Of a stretch of 24,143 nucleotides of DNA, positions 15,774-22,879 are shown piece by piece; position 1 is the first letter of the stretch; every line of letters begins with the position of its first letter. Made by a program: the position numbers and the translations under genes. Under the pieces are notes generated by a model that saw nothing but the letters and a program-made list of their open reading frames with translations, was not told where the DNA came from and ran no database searches. The DNA lies in NCBI GenBank assembly GCA_014379925.1, contig JACMKY010000341.1, forward strand, positions 1 through 24,143, in the 5' to 3' direction. Origin of the DNA: Cytophagales bacterium. GTDB taxonomy: Bacteria > Bacteroidota > Bacteroidia > Cytophagales > ES-bin-26.

Positions 15774-17711
15774 CTAACTGACCCGCGTCAGGCTGATTTT
15801 GCGGGTGGGCTTGATGACCATGGGTACTTTTTCTACTTCTACCGAACTGGTGTCGAGCCCGAATGCTTTGGCCTCCGTCAGACCCAAATCTTTGAGAAAG
15901 AAGTAGCCATCCATTACCAATTTTTCGTAGACCGGTAAATCGTTGTCGTAAGATAAAAACTTTTCGAGTACCACGAAACGAAAATCACCGATGAGGTTCT
16001 TCTTGTTGAGCGAACCGTAGCGACTCGAAATGTCCACCTCGTGGTGCGCCACAATGTCTTCCACTACCTTGCGGAACATCAGGTTGATGCGCGGCTCCAC
16101 CCGAAAACCCAGTTTGAATTCGATCCGGATGACTTTTCCCTTCACCAACTCCACTACTTTGTACTCCATCGTGTAGGGCTTGTCCTGCACGTCCACGTGG
16201 ATGAACCAGTACACGTCGGCGCGTTTGGGCTGTTTCTGGAAAATGGAATAGATGATCTTGGATTCGATGTCGGTACTGTGGTCGGCACTGGTCAGGTACA
16301 CCAAGTGAGTGGCGTACTTGGGAACGTCCATATCCTTGCCCAACTCGTCGAGCAGTTCCAGGTAATTGTCGATCTTGACGAATTCAATGTACTTATTGCG
16401 AATTTTCCGGGATTTGTGGCACACCCACATCACCGTGAACAGCACGATGGCAATTGCCGGGGTAATCCAGCCGCCGTGGGCGAACTTGCTCAGGTTAGCC
16501 ACCAGGAAGGTGAGCTCAACCAGCAGGTAGGTGACCAGAAATACCCAGACCAGCGGTTGGGGCGTTCGTTTGATGAACAGGTAATACGTCATCAGCAGCG
16601 TCGTCATCAGCATGGTGATGATGATCGAAAGGCCGTAGGCCGCCTCCATGTTGGCCGATTTCCGGAAGTAAAGCACGACGCCCACGCAACCCGCCCACAA
16701 AAACCAGTTGATCGACGGAATGTAAATCTGTCCCCGCAGGTTGGTTGGGTAGATAATTTTCACCTTTGGCCAGAAGTTCAACCGGATGGCCTCGTTGATG
16801 AGGGTGAACGAACCCGTGATCAACGCCTGGCTGGCCACGATGACGGCTCCGGTGGCGATGACGATGCCAAAAATGAGAAACCATTCGGGCATCAGGGAAT
16901 AAAAAGGCTTGCGGCCATCCAAAGTACTTCCCACGTGGTTGAGCAACCAGGCACCCTGCCCGAAGTAATTGAGCAGCAAACCCACTTTCACGGCCAGCCA
17001 ACTCAGCTGGATGTTTCGCCGGCCGCAGTGTCCCAGATCTGAATACAGGGCTTCGGCTCCCGTGGTGCAAAGAAAAACCGCTCCCAGCAGCCAGAAACCG
17101 CCCGGATACCGAAGAATCAACCGGAAAGCGTGGTAGGGATTGACGGCGTTCAGGATTTCCCAATTGGTTGGAATGGTAATCAGGCCCAGTACGCCCAGCA
17201 TCGTGAACCAGGCAATCATCACGGGTCCGAATGATTTTCCCAACGCAGCGGTACCAAATTGCTGGAAGAGAAAAAGCAACGTAATGATGGTGAGAACAAT
17301 CGGCAGGATGGGAATGTCCGGGTTGAGCGCCGTCAGACCTTCGACGGCCGAAGTAACGGAAATGGAAGGCGTAATGAGGCTGTCAGCGAGCAGCGTGCTG
17401 CCCCCGATAATGGTCGGGTACATCAGCCACTTGGCGTGGCGCCGGACCAGCGCGAACAGGGCGAAAATGCCGCCTTCCCCGTGGTTGCCGGCCTGCAGGG
17501 TGATAAATACGTACTTAACGGTGGTCTGCAGGGTCAGCGTCCAGAAGATGCAAGAAACGCCTCCGATCACCAACTCATTGTCAATGACTTGATTGCCTAC
17601 AATGGCACTGAGAACGTACAGGGGGGAAGTGCCAATATCACCGAAAATAATCCCCAAGGTAACCAGCAGACCCGCGGAGGTCACCTTGTCCAAACAGTGT
17701 TCTTGTTGCAC
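15774..17711 (-). CDS. kup: Kup-family potassium transporter
   Basis: The 645-residue protein is a Kup/HAK/KT low-affinity K+ uptake system driven by the proton gradient. Diagnostic segments are GIIFGDIGTSPLYVLSA (20-36), AGNHGEGGIFALFALVRR (74-91), ADSLITPSISVTSAVEG (109-125) and TGAEALYSDLGHCGRR (217-232). About twelve helices occupy roughly residues 10-450, and a soluble C-terminal domain follows, as in E. coli Kup (622 residues). The start lies at the conserved short N-terminus. A promoter with both elements is found 26 bases upstream at 17737-17764. The next gene downstream is the RND transporter, which has no promoter motif of its own that I can see, so it may share the kup transcript. 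Confidence 0.95.
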   Translation of the reverse strand: MQQEHCLDKVTSAGLLVTLGIIFGDIGTSPLYVLSAIVGNQVIDNELVIGGVSCIFWTLTLQTTVKYVFITLQAGNHGEGGIFALFALVRRHAKWLMYPTIIGGSTLLADSLITPSISVTSAVEGLTALNPDIPILPIVLTIITLLFLFQQFGTAALGKSFGPVMIAWFTMLGVLGLITIPTNWEILNAVNPYHAFRLILRYPGGFWLLGAVFLCTTGAEALYSDLGHCGRRNIQLSWLAVKVGLLLNYFGQGAWLLNHVGSTLDGRKPFYSLMPEWFLIFGIVIATGAVIVASQALITGSFTLINEAIRLNFWPKVKIIYPTNLRGQIYIPSINWFLWAGCVGVVLYFRKSANMEAAYGLSIIITMLMTTLLMTYYLFIKRTPQPLVWVFLVTYLLVELTFLVANLSKFAHGGWITPAIAIVLFTVMWVCHKSRKIRNKYIEFVKIDNYLELLDELGKDMDVPKYATHLVYLTSADHSTDIESKIIYSIFQKQPKRADVYWFIHVDVQDKPYTMEYKVVELVKGKVIRIEFKLGFRVEPRINLMFRKVVEDIVAHHEVDISSRYGSLNKKNLIGDFRFVVLEKFLSYDNDLPVYEKLVMDGYFFLKDLGLTEAKAFGLDTSSVEVEKVPMVIKPTRKISLTRVS

Positions 17712-17736
17712 TTAAACAGCGTAAGATATAAGGCGG

Positions 17737-17764
17737 CAAATTTACTCAATCTTCAAGGAATCAA
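17737..17764 (-). promoter_or_regulatory. Bacteroidota-type promoter for kup
   Basis: On the minus strand TAAATTTG (17744-17737) matches TAnnTTTG exactly, and a TTG (17764-17762) lies 17 bases upstream. Transcription should begin around 17730, giving a leader of about 20 bases before the kup ATG. This is one of the two best promoters in the window. Confidence 0.65.
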
Positions 17765-18063
17765 CGGTTGATTCCCGAAAAATTAGTGCGAAAGCACTTT
17801 TCAACTATTCAAATGTCCCCGTAAAGCGGCTACCTTACCCTAGCCAGTTGGTAGCCCGACCTTAACTGAATGCGTTTTTGAAACCACTCTTACGAATGTT
17901 CAACCAATCCTTTCCACCCCGTTCGACTTTTATATTCCTCGGGTTGAACAAATATCGTTCGCGATTGCCCGGCAGAACCATCCAACTCATGATTAAATAA
18001 GTTGCGGGTATGAAATCAGCCAAGAACACGCACGTGCTGGTACAACTTAACGGGCGGATAAAC

Positions 18064-18091
18064 AAAAAATCCCTGCCGCCCGACAGGGATT
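18064..18091 (-). terminator. Intrinsic terminator downstream of the APC gene
   Basis: On the minus strand an eight-pair stem (AATCCCTG/CAGGGATT, 18091-18084 with 18075-18068) with an eight-base loop is followed by a run of T (18069-18064). It sits about 150 bases after the APC stop and should end its transcript before kup. Confidence 0.82.
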
Positions 18092-18117
18092 AAAAAAGGT
18101 GGTAAGCAGACGGGCTG

Positions 18118-18184
18118 ATTGGTTGATCGGTCCGCCGATGCGGTATCAAAAATTAGCGCCGCCTGGGCCGACCGATCAACCAAT
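18118..18184. repeat. Long inverted repeat in the APC 3' region
   Basis: ATTGGTTGATCGGTC (18118-18132) is perfectly complementary to GACCGATCAACCAAT (18170-18184), giving a 15-pair stem with a 37-base loop that has further short GC pairings. It lies between the APC stop (18243) and its terminator (18064-18091), so it would be transcribed as part of the 3' end. Confidence 0.75.
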
Positions 18185-18242
18185 TGGTATCAACAGCAAA
18201 ATTTTAATTGATGGATAGTCACTTGCGCCCGGGCTTTTGGGT

Positions 18243-19685
18243 CTAACCGAATGCCTCCCGGTCTTTTCCACGGGTGCGGTAGCGACCATACGTAAAATAA
18301 ATCACCAAGCCGATAGCCATCCAGATAATCAACCGCAACCAGGTATCGCCCGGCAAGGAGGCCATCTGGGCAAAGCAGATGAGGGCACCCAATATTGGCA
18401 CCAAAGGTACCAGCGGAGTTCTGAATGGACGGGGTAGATCGGGCCGCTTGCGACGCAGTATAATGATGCCAACACACACAATTACGAAAGCCAGCAGCGT
18501 GCCAATGGAAACCAGTTCTCCCAGAATATTGATCGGAACGAACCCGGCCACCGTAGCGGAAATGACGCCAGTCAGAATCGTAGTAACGTAGGGGGTTTGG
18601 AAGCGCGGATGCACTTTGGCAAAACCGGCCGGAAGCAGGTTGTCTTTGGCCATGGCGTAAAAAATACGGGGCTGCCCCATGAGCATCACCAGCATAACTG
18701 AGCTCAAACCCGCAATGGCCCCGATTTTAATGAGTGGCCTCAACCACAGCAGTCCCGAACCGGCCCGGTCTACCCCCAGGGCAATGGGCTCGGCCACGTT
18801 CAAGTCCTTGTAAGGCACAATTCCAGTCAATACCAGCGTAACCAGGATGTACAGCACCGTGCAAACGAACAGGGAAGCCAGAATCCCGATGGGCATGTCG
18901 CGTTGGGGATTTTTTGCCTCCTGCGCCACGGTTGAGACGGCGTCAAAACCGATGTAGGCAAAAAAGATGACCCCGGAGGCCCGCATAATACCCGACCAGC
19001 CGTATTCTCCGAATGTCCCCGTGTTCTGGGGAATAAATGGCTCCCAGTTATCCACGTTTACGTAAGCAGCGCCAAAAGCAATGAATGCCAATACCACGCC
19101 TACTTTGACGAACACGATCACGTTGTTGAAACGGGCGGATTCTGATATGCCAACGACCAGTAAAGTAGTGACCGCCAAGATGATCAGAAAGGCGGGTAGG
19201 TTAAAAAGGGCGGTAATTTGCTCAGGGTTACCGGGCACGGTAACCAATGTGCCGGGTGCCGCGGTTAATTGCGCCGGAATGTTGATGCCCATGTCCCGCA
19301 GCAGACTCACCGCGTAACCCGACCAGCCCACTGCCACCGTCGAAGCCCCAAACAGGTATTCCAGAATCAAATCCCACCCAATGATCCACGCGATAAACCG
19401 CCCCATGGTCTCGTAGGCATACGCGTACGCACTACCGGCGGTAGGAATCATCGAAGCGAATTCAGCGTAACACAACCCGGCGAACGCACACCCGATCCCG
19501 GAAATGATAAAAGAAATAACCAAAGCCGGCCCGGCAAAATTGGCAGCGGCAGTACCCGTCAATACAAATATGCCCGTACCAATGACCGCACCAATACCCA
19601 GCATGGTAAGATTGGTGGCACTGAGGGCTCTTTTCAGTTCATTTTCAAGGGGGGGAGTCTCAACCTTGAAGGAAGGTTTTTCCAT
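18243..19685 (-). CDS. APC-family amino-acid permease (cationic amino acid transporter type)
   Basis: The 480-residue protein is an APC-superfamily permease of the YfnA/CAT-like group. The first helix carries GIGAVIGTGIFVLTG (30-44), the unwound substrate-binding motif of the family, followed by AGLCYAEFASMIPTAGSAYAYAYETMG and the sixth-helix region VIFFAYIGFDAVSTVAQEAKNPQRDMP. About twelve to fourteen helices are visible, and the length is typical for bacterial relatives. Such proteins take up amino acids by proton symport or exchange; the likely substrates range from basic to small neutral amino acids and cannot be fixed here. I see no clear promoter upstream, only a one-mismatch -7 (TAGTTTAG). 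The 3' end has a long inverted repeat and a terminator. Confidence 0.92.
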   Translation of the reverse strand: MEKPSFKVETPPLENELKRALSATNLTMLGIGAVIGTGIFVLTGTAAANFAGPALVISFIISGIGCAFAGLCYAEFASMIPTAGSAYAYAYETMGRFIAWIIGWDLILEYLFGASTVAVGWSGYAVSLLRDMGINIPAQLTAAPGTLVTVPGNPEQITALFNLPAFLIILAVTTLLVVGISESARFNNVIVFVKVGVVLAFIAFGAAYVNVDNWEPFIPQNTGTFGEYGWSGIMRASGVIFFAYIGFDAVSTVAQEAKNPQRDMPIGILASLFVCTVLYILVTLVLTGIVPYKDLNVAEPIALGVDRAGSGLLWLRPLIKIGAIAGLSSVMLVMLMGQPRIFYAMAKDNLLPAGFAKVHPRFQTPYVTTILTGVISATVAGFVPINILGELVSIGTLLAFVIVCVGIIILRRKRPDLPRPFRTPLVPLVPILGALICFAQMASLPGDTWLRLIIWMAIGLVIYFTYGRYRTRGKDREAFG

Positions 19686-19798
19686 ATTGCTCGGGTTTTA
19701 AAACAGTTTTGGAAGCGGGCGGTGAACTTAAGGTCCTAAACTAACAAAAAAAGTAGTGGATTGGCTAGTCCCCACGAATAAAATCTTCCGTACGGGCT

Positions 19799-20293
19799 TT
19801 AGTAATGGATTTTGTTCTGCTTCTCTTTCCACCGCCAAAACACGGCCCGCGCCTTTTCATTGGGAAAGTGCTCCATCGGCAGCTTGCGTTGCGCCAAAGG
19901 CTTTTCAATTTCCTGGTAAATAAGCGCATCGTCGAAACCCGCGTCGGCGGCGTCGTGGCGGGTATTGGCAAAGTAGACTTTGTCGAACCGGGCCCAGTAA
20001 ATGGCTCCCAGGCACATCGGACAGGGTTCGCAACTGGTGTAGAGTTCACAGCCCCGCAAATCGAACGTTCCCAACAGTCGGCAAGCTTCCCGAATGGCCA
20101 CCACTTCGGCGTGGGCCGTGGGGTCGTTGGTGGAAGTGACGCGGTTGTTGCCCCGGGCAATGATTCGGCCGCCTTTCACGACCACTGCCCCGAAGGGACC
20201 CCCTTCGCCCGATTGGAGGTTGTCCAGGGAAAGCTGCGCGGCCTCCTCCATCCAGGCGCGCTGGTTCGTCTCGCTCATCGAATTGGCATCCAT
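19799..20293 (-). CDS. guaD: Guanine deaminase (cytidine-deaminase fold)
   Basis: The 164-residue protein (159 if translation starts at the second ATG, 20278) has the zinc-deaminase motifs: HAE at 61-63 (zinc His and catalytic Glu) and SCEPCPMC at 87-94 (zinc Cys 91 and 94). The stretches NDPTAHAEVVAIREAC, LYTSCEPCPMCLGAIYWAR and DAADAGFDDALIYQEI with a C-terminal aromatic residue resemble B. subtilis GuaD closely, more than TadA, in which I would expect a different sequence after PCPMC. It should convert guanine to xanthine plus ammonia in the cytoplasm, for purine salvage or nitrogen use. A -7-like TATTTTTG is 39 bases upstream. It faces the same way as its neighbours but is separated from DUF4136 by a terminator. 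Confidence 0.9.
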   Translation of the reverse strand: MDANSMSETNQRAWMEEAAQLSLDNLQSGEGGPFGAVVVKGGRIIARGNNRVTSTNDPTAHAEVVAIREACRLLGTFDLRGCELYTSCEPCPMCLGAIYWARFDKVYFANTRHDAADAGFDDALIYQEIEKPLAQRKLPMEHFPNEKARAVFWRWKEKQNKIHY

Positions 20294-20331
20294 CTAGTTT
20301 GGAATGCGTTGGATAAATGGGAAATGAAAGC

Positions 20332-20339
20332 CAAAAATA
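20332..20339 (-). promoter_or_regulatory. Possible -7 element for guaD
   Basis: On the minus strand TATTTTTG matches TAnnTTTG and lies 38 bases before the guaD start, just beyond the terminator of the preceding gene. No TTG is found at the usual spacing, so the support is partial. Confidence 0.38.
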
Positions 20340-20353
20340 GCCAGGAATCCAAC

Positions 20354-20387
20354 AAAAAACCCACGGGAGGACAAATTCCCGTGGGTT
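20354..20387 (-). terminator. Intrinsic terminator after the DUF4136 lipoprotein gene
   Basis: On the minus strand an 11-pair perfect stem (AACCCACGGGA with TCCCGTGGGTT, 20387-20377 and 20368-20358), an eight-base loop and a T-run follow the DUF4136 stop by about 22 bases. It separates that gene from guaD. Confidence 0.9.
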
Positions 20388-20409
20388 CGTAAAAAAGCTG
20401 ACCAACCAA

Positions 20410-20970
20410 TTACCTTCCGTTGGCATTGTCGGCTACCCCACCACCCGCCCGGTGCGGATACTCCTGCATGATGCGATACACCACGTCACGGGTGGCTTCA
20501 TCGCGGTCCCGGGACGCTTTCCTTGCTTCGCCGGTGGCCCAGCCCTGCCAGACCAACTGGTTCGACTTGGCGTCGATCAGGTTGATGATCAGACGGGTTT
20601 GCTCGTAGCTGCGGGCGCGCACGTTGTTGTTGCCGTACCAACCCCAGTAACCACCGTTGTTGAAGCTCTGGACGTCCTGCTTGTCCCGCACGTCCGTCTG
20701 GTACTTGATGATCAGGTCGGCGTCGTTTTCTTTGGTTACGTAACCCCGGGCCTTCAACTCCGCCTCCAGGGCGTTGTTGATCCGCTTCTGGTTGAGCGAA
20801 CTGTTCAGGATGGGATCGCCTTTCGCATCGGTCTCGTTCACGATGCGATAGGAAGTATACTCCCGGAAATTGACCGTCCGGTCGCGATCCGAGTTGACCG
20901 TATAGGAGGAAGCACAGCCTCCCAACAGGAAGACGGCCACGATGGCCAGCATTTTACTTGGATTGTTCAT
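20410..20970 (-). CDS. DUF4136 lipoprotein
   Basis: The 186-residue product begins with MNNPSKMLAIVAVFLLGGC, a lipoprotein signal with Cys 19 as the lipidation site, followed by the DUF4136 pattern: VNSDRDRTVNFREYTSYRIV, NQKRINNALEAELKARGYV, DADLIIKYQTDVRDKQ and the C-terminal LIINLIDAKSNQLVWQGWATGEA. An aromatic Gly/Tyr/Trp-rich insert (GGYWGWYGNNN) sits in the middle, as in many family members. The function of DUF4136 is not known; the proteins are anchored in the envelope. It ends in a terminator at 20354-20387 and seems to be a single-gene unit. Confidence 0.92.
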   Translation of the reverse strand: MNNPSKMLAIVAVFLLGGCASSYTVNSDRDRTVNFREYTSYRIVNETDAKGDPILNSSLNQKRINNALEAELKARGYVTKENDADLIIKYQTDVRDKQDVQSFNNGGYWGWYGNNNVRARSYEQTRLIINLIDAKSNQLVWQGWATGEARKASRDRDEATRDVVYRIMQEYPHRAGGGVADNANGR

Positions 20971-21311
20971 ATTTTTTATTTTTTTCTTTTGAGAAAGGTT
21001 GACACTCGATCACCGCCCGGTTATCGGCGTTGAACGTACGTTTTAAACGATTGAAGACTCTTTTTAGTTTAAGGTGAGGTAAAATTTTAACGCTTCGGTG
21101 AAAAAATAATTCTTAAAAAAATAGCATTACCCATCTGAAATAAGCTGATTCGGACGGACGTTGACCTTGCTTCCCTGCGGTTCCCCGGATGGGCACCTTC
21201 CGGAAACTTTAATCTGCTGGCGTGCGTGAGTCGTGGAATAAGCCGCGTATTTTTGGCAACTTTATGGATGCTTGCGCAGTTAAGTAAGGAGACCTAGAGT
21301 AGCAGTATACC
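20971..21311. other. 341-base divergent gap between DUF4136 and the FNR gene
   Basis: I see no coding frame of interest. It must hold the promoters for both flanking genes. For the rightward FNR gene there is a -7-like element at 21248-21255. For the leftward DUF4136 gene I found no TAnnTTTG. A ten-base palindrome, AACGTACGTT, lies at 21033-21042 and could be an operator. The middle (21060-21140) is AT-rich. Confidence 0.6.
21248..21255 (+). promoter_or_regulatory. Possible -7 element for the FNR gene
   Basis: TATTTTTG matches TAnnTTTG 57 bases before the ATG at 21312. The expected TTG is missing at -33 (a GTG lies at 21226-21228), so this is a partial match. Confidence 0.38.
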
Positions 21312-22316
21312 ATGATCAAGACAGACATTTGTATAGTGGGTGCCGGACCCGTTGGACTTTTTGCCGTGTTCGAGGCCGGTTTGCTCAAGATGCGTTGCCA
21401 CGTGATGGATTCCCTGCCCGGGGTGGGCGGCCAGTTGTCGGAGATCTACCCTAAAAAACCCATCTACGACATTCCCGGCTTCCCGGAAATCCTGGCGGAA
21501 GACCTGGTCAAGAACCTGATGGAACAAATCAAACCCTTTCACCCCACTTTCACCCTCGGCGAACGGGTGGAGCAACTGGAAAAGCGCGGGGATGGATCCT
21601 TCCAGCTCACCACTTCCGAAGGTACGGAGGTGGATTGCAAGGTGGTGGTGATCGCGGGGGGCCTGGGGTGTTTCGAACCGCGCAAGCCGGAGGTGGAAAA
21701 CCTGACGAAGTACGAAGGAAAGGGCATTGCCTACATGGTGCTCAACCCGGAGGTGTACCGCGGCAAGCGGGTCGTGCTGGCCGGCGGCGGTGATTCAGCC
21801 CTGGACTGGGCCATCTACCTGTCGGAGGTGGCTTCGGAATTGACCTTGATCCACCGGGGCGAGACATTCCGGGGAGCCCCCGATTCGGCCGAAAAAGTGA
21901 TGGATCTGGCCGGCGAAGGAAAAATCAACCTGCGCCTGAAAGCCAACCTGCATTCGGTGGGCGGCAACGGAAAGCTGGGCCACGTGATCTATACCGACCA
22001 GAACAAACAAGCCCACACCATCGAAGCGGATTACCTGATTCCGCTGTTCGGCCTGAGTCCCAAACTGGGGCCGCTGGAAAACTGGGGCCTTAACCTGGAC
22101 AAGTCCGCCATCGTGGTCGATACTTTTGACTACTCCACCACCGTGCCGGGGGTGTACGCCATCGGCGACATCAACACCTACCCCGGCAAGTTGAAGCTCA
22201 TCCTGTGCGGCTTCCACGAAGCGGCGCTGATGGCGCAGAGTGCTTTTAAACACATCTACCCCAACCAGAAATACTCCCTGAAATACACCACGGTGAACGG
22301 AGTGAATGAATTTTAG
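21312..22316 (+). CDS. Ferredoxin-NADP reductase, thioredoxin-reductase-like type
   Basis: The 334-residue flavoprotein resembles thioredoxin reductase but lacks the redox CxxC, which defines the YumC-type ferredoxin/flavodoxin-NADP reductases. FAD is bound by the N-terminal GAGPVG (10-15), with SLPGVGGQLSEIYPKKPIYDIPG next, and NADPH by GGGDSALDWA (158-167) with HRGETFRG after it. The C-terminal FAD contact VYAIGDINTYPGKLKLILCGFHEA (in two parts, 281-303) is intact. Length is close to B. subtilis YumC. It moves electrons between NADPH and a ferredoxin in the cytoplasm. The 2Fe-2S ferredoxin encoded 155 bases downstream is the obvious partner. Confidence 0.93.
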   Translation: MIKTDICIVGAGPVGLFAVFEAGLLKMRCHVMDSLPGVGGQLSEIYPKKPIYDIPGFPEILAEDLVKNLMEQIKPFHPTFTLGERVEQLEKRGDGSFQLTTSEGTEVDCKVVVIAGGLGCFEPRKPEVENLTKYEGKGIAYMVLNPEVYRGKRVVLAGGGDSALDWAIYLSEVASELTLIHRGETFRGAPDSAEKVMDLAGEGKINLRLKANLHSVGGNGKLGHVIYTDQNKQAHTIEADYLIPLFGLSPKLGPLENWGLNLDKSAIVVDTFDYSTTVPGVYAIGDINTYPGKLKLILCGFHEAALMAQSAFKHIYPNQKYSLKYTTVNGVNEF

Positions 22317-22321
22317 AGGGT

Positions 22322-22469
22322 TACGGGTTGCCGGGCTGCCTTCGCAGCGCTACTTCGTAGGGTTGCAAGTTACCGGTTAGTTGAAAGTAGAAATATTGTC
22401 TTAGTCTCTTCAACTTGCCGCCTCTCAAACCGTAACTTGCAACCTATAACCTAATCAACCTGCAACCCG
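22322..22469. repeat. Nested palindromic element between FNR and ferredoxin genes
   Basis: GGGTTGC (22325-22331) pairs with GCAACCC (22462-22468), GGTTGCAAGTTAC (22361-22373) with GTAACTTGCAACC (22432-22444), and AGTTGAA (22379-22385) with TTCAACT (22409-22415), all perfect and concentric. Two small hairpins with short TTC-containing loops, GCTGC/GCAGC and CTAC/GTAG, sit on the left arm (22335-22360). Nearly the whole gap is thus one fold built from ggttgcaag-like words. Confidence 0.75.
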
Positions 22470-22471
22470 CT

Positions 22472-22789
22472 GTGAACGAAGTGGCCATTTGGGTGGAGGA
22501 CACCACGGGTGCGCGTCAGCAAATCAGCGTGCCGACGGACATGAACCTGAATCTGATGGAGGTGCTCAAAGGCAGCGACTACCCCATCCAGGGCACCTGC
22601 GGCGGTCTGGCCCTGTGCGCTACTTGCCACGTGGAAGTGCTGGAAAGCGGAGCGTTGCGTCCGCCCTCGGATCAGGAACTGGATATGCTCGACAGCCTTC
22701 CCAGCCTCACCAACCACAGCCGCCTGGCCTGCCAGCTTCCCATCGACCAACGCCTGGCGGGGCTGATCGTCCGGATACTGGGGGAGTAG
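22472..22789 (+). CDS. 2Fe-2S ferredoxin, adrenodoxin type
   Basis: The 105-residue protein starts at GTG 22472 and has four Cys ligands at 43, 49, 52 and 87 (C-x5-C-x2-C-x34-C). The sequence GTCGGLALCATCHVEVLE and the C-terminal LACQLPIDQRLAGLIVRI place it with the adrenodoxin/putidaredoxin-like ferredoxins rather than the plant type. The N-terminus fits at GTG, and no ATG alternative in frame precedes the conserved strand. It probably takes electrons from the FNR encoded just upstream and passes them to an unidentified oxygenase or biosynthetic enzyme. Confidence 0.93.
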   Translation: MNEVAIWVEDTTGARQQISVPTDMNLNLMEVLKGSDYPIQGTCGGLALCATCHVEVLESGALRPPSDQELDMLDSLPSLTNHSRLACQLPIDQRLAGLIVRILGE

Positions 22790-22879
22790 TGCCAACCCGG
22801 CCCGTTTGATCGGTAAGCGACGCGGTCCAAAATGAGGTGGTCCACCAAGTGGCAACGAAAGCAAACTTAGCTGAAAGGA

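Larger units (their letters stand above)
17712..18242. other. 531-base gap between kup and the APC gene: promoter, hairpins, no gene
   Basis: Contains the kup promoter (17737-17764), a GAAA-tetraloop stem AGTGC/GCACT at 17785-17798, a seven-pair hairpin GGCTACC/GGTAGCC (17828-17834, 17850-17856), an intrinsic terminator for the APC gene (18064-18091) and a 15-pair inverted repeat (18118-18184). A leftward frame of 67 codons at 17862-18065 has no family likeness, and its start abuts the terminator; I do not call it. Confidence 0.7.

Noticed and set aside
16041..17042. Rightward 333-codon open frame
   Set aside because: Antisense to kup, with the same shadow composition.
17862..18065. Leftward 67-codon frame in the kup-APC gap
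   Set aside because: Its start abuts the APC terminator, it has no promoter motif of its own, and the protein looks like no family; kept only as part of the gap description.
18010..18093. Rightward 27-codon frame ending in the terminator hairpin
   Set aside because: Short, with no promoter motif, and its 3' half is the terminator stem; most likely chance.
22790..22879. Terminator between ferredoxin and T9SS protein genes
   Set aside because: GGTGG/CCACC near 22837 has no loop room, and no T-run follows on either strand.
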